Origin: an uncultured Christensenella sp.
Lineage (GTDB): Bacteria > Bacillota > Clostridia > Christensenellales > Borkfalkiaceae
Assembly: GCA_910585235.1 (NCBI GenBank)
Contig: CAJUCM010000017.1
Location: 1 to 9,963, forward strand
Length of the DNA: 9,963 bases
Reading direction: 5' to 3'
In this document: one piece after another, positions 7,227 to 9,963 of the stretch
Numbering within the stretch: position 1 is the first letter of the stretch
Layout of the letters: each line of letters starts with the position of its first letter
The notes under the pieces: model-generated
What the model was told of the DNA's origin: nothing
The model's database searches: none
The model's input: only the letters and a program-made list of their open reading frames with translations
Program-made: the position numbers and the translations under genes

Positions 7227-7252
7227 AGTATAATTCCTCTCTCCTGTTTTTC

Positions 7253-8092
7253 TTATAGTTCGACTTCACCCGTAAAAGCGAGTTCCGCTCCGCCCGTCAT
7301 AAAGACCGTATCGTCCGTATATAAAATTTTCAGATCGCCCCCGCGCAGATGCACGAGGACCTCTTTGTCCTTTTTACAGTACCCGTTGAGAATGCTTGCG
7401 ACCGCCGCCGCGCACGCGCCCGTTCCGCAAGCCATCGTCTCTCCGCTTCCGCGCTCCCACACGCGCATTTGTATTTCGCGGTCATTCAGAACTTTTACAA
7501 ATTCCGTATTCACCCGTTCGGGAAACGCCTCATGAAATTCAAATTTTTGTCCGAGCTTTTTGAGATCCAGATTTTCCGTATCCCCGACGAACGTCACGCA
7601 GTGGGGATTTCCCATGGAGACGAGCGTCACTTTGTACGTTTCCCCGTCCACTTCAAGCGGAGACCCGATCACCGAATCCCCCGTAAAGCGGGCGGGAATG
7701 CGGTCGGGACGAAGTTCCGCCTTTCCCATATCCACCCGCACGGAGACGACTTGCCCGTCCTCTACGTCAAGCGCAAGCGTTTTGACCCCGCTCAGCGTCT
7801 CCACGGTCAGAACGTTCTTTTTAATCCCCTTGATCTCATAGAGAAACTTGCCGACGCAACGCACGCCGTTGCCGCACATTTTCCCCTCGCTTCCGTCCAG
7901 ATTGAATATCCGCATAAATCCGTCCGCGACCGCACTCTTTGTTACAAAGATAACGCCGTCGCCGCCGATCGAGGTATGCCTGTCGGAAAGCCTTATCGCA
8001 ATTTCGGAGGGGTTATCGGGCATTCCGCCGAACGCATCGAAGTAAATATAATCGTTTCCGATCCCGTGCATTTTATAGAATTTTGTCACCAT
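7253..8092 (-). CDS. dapF: Diaminopimelate epimerase
   Basis: DapF interconverts LL- and meso-diaminopimelate, giving the precursor of lysine and of the peptidoglycan cross-link residue. It uses no cofactor, only two cysteines. Both are present: C73 in DGSEGKMCGNGVRCVGKF and C222 in GSGETMACGTGACAAAV. Other family motifs are KMHGIGNDYIYFD (7-19), LSDRHTSIGGDGV (35-47), GNPHCVTFV (161-169) and NTEFVKV (195-201). The 279 residues match the usual length. The ATG at 8092 is five bases after the purA stop and no good Shine-Dalgarno site is visible, so it is probably translated by ribosomes reinitiating after purA. With DapL in the same unit, tetrahydrodipicolinate to meso-DAP is fully encoded here. 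Confidence 0.97.
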   Translation of the reverse strand: MVTKFYKMHGIGNDYIYFDAFGGMPDNPSEIAIRLSDRHTSIGGDGVIFVTKSAVADGFMRIFNLDGSEGKMCGNGVRCVGKFLYEIKGIKKNVLTVETLSGVKTLALDVEDGQVVSVRVDMGKAELRPDRIPARFTGDSVIGSPLEVDGETYKVTLVSMGNPHCVTFVGDTENLDLKKLGQKFEFHEAFPERVNTEFVKVLNDREIQMRVWERGSGETMACGTGACAAAVASILNGYCKKDKEVLVHLRGGDLKILYTDDTVFMTGGAELAFTGEVEL

Positions 8093-8097
8093 GTCCG

Positions 8098-9369
8098 TTA
8101 AAACTTCACGATCTCGTCGCGCTCCGCGCCGACAGACACATAGGTGATACGCGTATTACAAAGTTTTTCAATCAGTCTGATATAGTCGAGCGCCTCTTTC
8201 GGAAGATCTTCGGGCTTTCTGCAACCCGAAATATTCTGTTTCCACCCCTTGACCTTTTCAAAAACGGGTTTGCATTGATCGAGCAGATCGGGGAACGGAA
8301 AATCTTTGATGATCTTGCCGTCGAGTTCGTAAGCGGTGCAGATTTCAAGCTCGTCGAACCCCGAAAGAACGTCGAGTTTGGTGAGGGCGATCTCGTCCGC
8401 GCCCTGACAGCGGATCCCGTAGGTGGAAGCCACAACGTCGAACGGTCCGACGCGCCTCGGTCTGCCCGTCGCCGCGCCGTATTCTCCGCCCGCCTCTCTC
8501 AGATTATGCGCTTTTTCTCCGGAGTATTCCGCCGTGAAAGGTCCCTCGCCCACGCAGGTCGAATAGGCTTTCATAATCCCGATCGACTTTTCTATTTTCA
8601 GATTGGGTACGCCCGCGCCGATCGGCGCATAAGCCGCGATCGTCGAAGAACTCGAAGTGTAGGGATAGATCCCGAAGTCAATATCGCGGAGCGCGCCGAG
8701 CTGCGCCTCGAACATGATCTTTTTGCCCGCTTTTTCCGCCTCGTTGAGATACAGCCCCGTATCCGTGATAAAGGGCAACAGCGGTTCGCCGTATTGCTTG
8801 AAGTAGTCGAGCATTTCCTCCGCCGAAACGGGTTCGCTCTTGTAGCCCCCAACGATCGTCAGATTTTTCCATTCCACGATCTCTTTCACGCGCTCTTTCA
8901 AAAGTTCTTTATGGAACAGCTCTCCCATGCGGAAAGCCTTCTTCATATATTTATCGGAATACACGGGCGCGATCCCGCGGCGGGTCGAACCGAATTTTTT
9001 ATCGGCAAGCCGCTCCTCTTCGAGGCAGTCGAGGCGCACGTGATAGGGCATCGTGATCACGGCTCTGTCGCTGATCTTTAAGTTTTCGGGCGTAATTTTA
9101 ATCCCGCGCTCCGTAAGCCGCGCCATTTCCTCGGAAAGGTGTTTAATATCAATGACCATTCCGCACCCTAAAACGTTGACGACTTTCTCGCGAAGGATCC
9201 CCGACGGAAGAAGATTGAGAATAAATCTTCCGCGCTCGTTGATCACGGTATGCCCCGCATTGTTGCCGCCCTGATAACGGCATACAATATCATAATCGCT
9301 CGAAAGAAGGTCCACCATTCTGCCCTTTCCTTCGTCGCCCCAGTTGATTCCGCAAATTGAAGTAAGCAT
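8098..9369 (-). CDS. purA: Adenylosuccinate synthetase
   Basis: PurA joins IMP and aspartate with GTP to form adenylosuccinate, the first committed step to AMP. Its 423 residues match the form I associate with clostridia. The P-loop GINWGDEGKGR (7-17) carries the catalytic Asp (D12), and H40 in GGNNAGHTV is the second catalytic residue. FGSTRRGIAPVYSDK (126-140), Q223 in EAQLG, the TGRPRR loop (301-306) and TKLDVLSGFDE (330-340) are intact. In DIDFGIYPYTSSSST, Phe232 replaces the His that I recall as usual in the DxDHGxYPY motif, and the following VTSS reads TSSS; the effect is unknown. The ATG at 9369 has AAGGAG five bases upstream. It leads the six-gene operon behind a perfect-consensus promoter. 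Confidence 0.97.
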   Translation of the reverse strand: MLTSICGINWGDEGKGRMVDLLSSDYDIVCRYQGGNNAGHTVINERGRFILNLLPSGILREKVVNVLGCGMVIDIKHLSEEMARLTERGIKITPENLKISDRAVITMPYHVRLDCLEEERLADKKFGSTRRGIAPVYSDKYMKKAFRMGELFHKELLKERVKEIVEWKNLTIVGGYKSEPVSAEEMLDYFKQYGEPLLPFITDTGLYLNEAEKAGKKIMFEAQLGALRDIDFGIYPYTSSSSTIAAYAPIGAGVPNLKIEKSIGIMKAYSTCVGEGPFTAEYSGEKAHNLREAGGEYGAATGRPRRVGPFDVVASTYGIRCQGADEIALTKLDVLSGFDELEICTAYELDGKIIKDFPFPDLLDQCKPVFEKVKGWKQNISGCRKPEDLPKEALDYIRLIEKLCNTRITYVSVGAERDEIVKF

Positions 9370-9384
9370 AATTTCTCCTTAAAC

Positions 9385-9406
9385 GTTCGGAAACGGAATT
9401 CCCGAA
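9385..9406. promoter_or_regulatory. Inverted repeat in the purA leader, weakly PurBox-like
   Basis: The arms TTCGG (9386-9390) and CCGAA (9402-9406) are separated by 11 bases that contain the palindrome GGAATTCC (9395-9402). On the minus strand TTTCCGAACG resembles the core of the Bacillus PurR box (AWWWCCGAACWWT as I recall it). However, the two half-sites face the opposite way from the Bacillus arrangement and the second is poorer. It could equally be a small leader hairpin. Treat as a weak candidate. Confidence 0.25.
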
Positions 9407-9421
9407 AAACACATACACTTT

Positions 9422-9450
9422 ATTATATAATAAACCGCCCGCCCTGTCAA
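9422..9450 (-). promoter_or_regulatory. Perfect-consensus promoter of the purA operon
   Basis: On the minus strand TTGACA (9445-9450) and TATAAT (9422-9427) are exact consensus hexamers 17 bases apart. Transcription would start near 9415, giving a leader of about 46 bases. The -10 box lies within a perfect 16-base AT-only palindrome (9419-9434). The spacer contains the GC-rich run GGGCGGGCGG, which may temper open-complex formation. Confidence 0.9.
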
Positions 9451-9566
9451 GCCCTGCGGAGACTTTTTCCCTTGAATTCAGTATTTTTTATTTTTATGTT
9501 TTTGCCTTTTATCAACTGATTTTTTGCAAATTTTAACCATTTTTTGACTTCCTTTCACAAAAATAC

Positions 9567-9595
9567 TTGACTTTTTTGAATCAAAATCATATAAT
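9567..9595 (+). promoter_or_regulatory. Promoter of the Nudix hydrolase gene
   Basis: TTGACT (9567-9572) and a perfect TATAAT (9590-9595) are 17 bases apart. Transcription would start near 9602, only about 17 bases before the ATG. The spacer holds the inverted repeat TTTTGA-A-TCAAAA (9574-9586), a possible operator position. The remaining part of the divergent gap (9451-9566) is AT-rich, and I see nothing else in it. Confidence 0.82.
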
Positions 9596-9618
9596 AATAT
9601 ATTATATAGGAGTAAATT

Positions 9619-9963
9619 ATGCATTGCAGAGATTGCGGAGAAAAACTTTCTCTCCGATTTTTAGAAAACGAAGGCTTAGTCCCCTACTGTACGAAATGCG
9701 GAAAATTCAAGTTTCCGTTCTTCCCCGTCGCCGTCTCCATGACGGTCGTGAACCGCGCCGAGGACAAAATTTTGCTTGCGCGCCATACGGGCGAGGAAGA
9801 CTATAAACTGTTCGCAGGCTATATTAAAAAAGGCGAAACGCCCGAAAAGGCGATCCCCCGCGAACTCAAAGAAGAGACGGGGCTGAACGCGATCAAATGG
9901 CGTTATTTCGCCTCCCGCTATCACGACGCGAAAGAGGTGCTGATGCTCAACTATATCGTGACA
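9619..9963 (+). CDS. Zinc-ribbon Nudix hydrolase, 5' part only
   Basis: The first 115 codons of an open frame that runs off the right edge. Nudix enzymes hydrolyse nucleoside diphosphates linked to another moiety. A zinc ribbon comes first, with CRDC (C3/C6) and CTKC (C24/C27), then the domain strand FFPVAVSMTVVNRAEDKILL. A complete Nudix box starts at GYIKKGE and ends with RELKEETGL, matching Gx5Ex7REUxEExGU. This layout is that of NudC-type NAD(H) or RNA-cap hydrolases. After the box, however, the position where NudC has SQPWPFPxS reads SRYHDAKEV, so NADH specificity is not supported. The ATG has AGGAG (9608-9612) six bases upstream and a consensus promoter. It is divergent from purA. The C-terminus is outside the window. 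Confidence 0.88.
   Translation, partial: MHCRDCGEKLSLRFLENEGLVPYCTKCGKFKFPFFPVAVSMTVVNRAEDKILLARHTGEEDYKLFAGYIKKGETPEKAIPRELKEETGLNAIKWRYFASRYHDAKEVLMLNYIVT

Larger units (their letters stand above)
2363..9369 (-). other. Predicted six-gene operon purA-dapF-pyrG-dapL-malQ-mscL
   Basis: All six genes run on the minus strand with gaps of 5, 26, 5, 12 and 5 bases. No terminator or obvious promoter lies between them. One consensus promoter precedes purA and one hairpin terminator follows mscL. At least three junctions (purA/dapF, pyrG/dapL, malQ/mscL) look translationally coupled. The unit mixes nucleotide synthesis, diaminopimelate synthesis, glucan metabolism and an osmotic channel. Cotranscription is inferred from spacing; internal weak promoters inside genes cannot be excluded. 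Confidence 0.8.

Noticed and set aside
7227..7252. Riboswitch or CTP-dependent attenuator before pyrG
   Set aside because: The gap is only 26 bases, with no hairpin or run of C or G that could support the known pyrG attenuation; it holds just the ribosome binding site.
5640..7535. Very long plus-strand open frame of 631 codons opposite pyrG and the end of dapF
   Set aside because: It is the antisense shadow of genuine, motif-complete pyrG. It has no ribosome binding site, no recognisable domain and an Arg/Phe/Asp-rich composition typical of reversed GC-rich codons.
8083..9081. Plus-strand open frame of 332 codons opposite purA, and a 250-codon one opposite dapF
   Set aside because: Both lie over real enzymes with all catalytic residues intact. 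No start signal or protein family is visible in them.
9508..9520. ATCAACT near the Nudix promoter as a further MarR half-site
   Set aside because: The opposite arm does not match, so there is no palindrome. A seven-base half-site is expected by chance in AT-rich sequence.
9567..9806. Plus-strand open frame of 79 codons at the start of the Nudix gene
   Set aside because: It is in another frame from the Nudix protein, begins inside the -35 region and has no domain. The frame from 9619 has the zinc ribbon, Nudix box and ribosome binding site.

Overview
The window looks like ordinary chromosome from a Gram-positive, Clostridia-like bacterium. The evidence is a tRNA with an encoded CCA end, strong purine-rich ribosome binding sites, textbook TTGACA/TATAAT promoters with 17-base spacers, a diaminopimelate aminotransferase route (DapL), and a PurA of the shorter form I associate with clostridia. 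Coding sequence is moderately GC-rich and the gaps are AT-rich. The species cannot be read from this sequence. No mobile element, CRISPR array, phage gene or defence system was seen.

Layout. The left edge (1-195) holds the 3' two thirds of a tRNA-Val(CAC), its terminator, and a strong promoter for a small zinc-ribbon membrane protein (196-834). That gene converges on a MarR-family regulator (898-1347, minus) across a symmetric bidirectional terminator. The regulator has a perfect-consensus promoter bracketed by two near-identical palindromes, the pattern of a self-repressing gene. Upstream of it, also on the minus strand, is a stand-alone nucleoside phosphorylase (1498-2247) with its own terminator and probable promoter.

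The rest, 2363-9369 on the minus strand, is one tightly packed six-gene unit in the order purA-dapF-pyrG-dapL-malQ-mscL. Gaps are only 5, 26, 5, 12 and 5 bases, with a perfect-consensus promoter in front and a hairpin terminator behind. It combines a committed AMP step (PurA), CTP synthesis (PyrG), two lysine/peptidoglycan steps (DapL makes LL-diaminopimelate and DapF converts it to the meso form), alpha-glucan handling (MalQ) and an osmotic safety valve (MscL). The likely common theme is growth and cell-wall supply, but that is inference.

Divergent from purA across a 249-base AT-rich gap is the start of a zinc-ribbon Nudix hydrolase (9619 onward), cut by the right edge. No clearly new system stands out. 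The best leads are the twin-operator MarR promoter, the unusual operon composition, the Nudix protein without the NADH-pyrophosphatase signature, and the highly charged tails on MscL.
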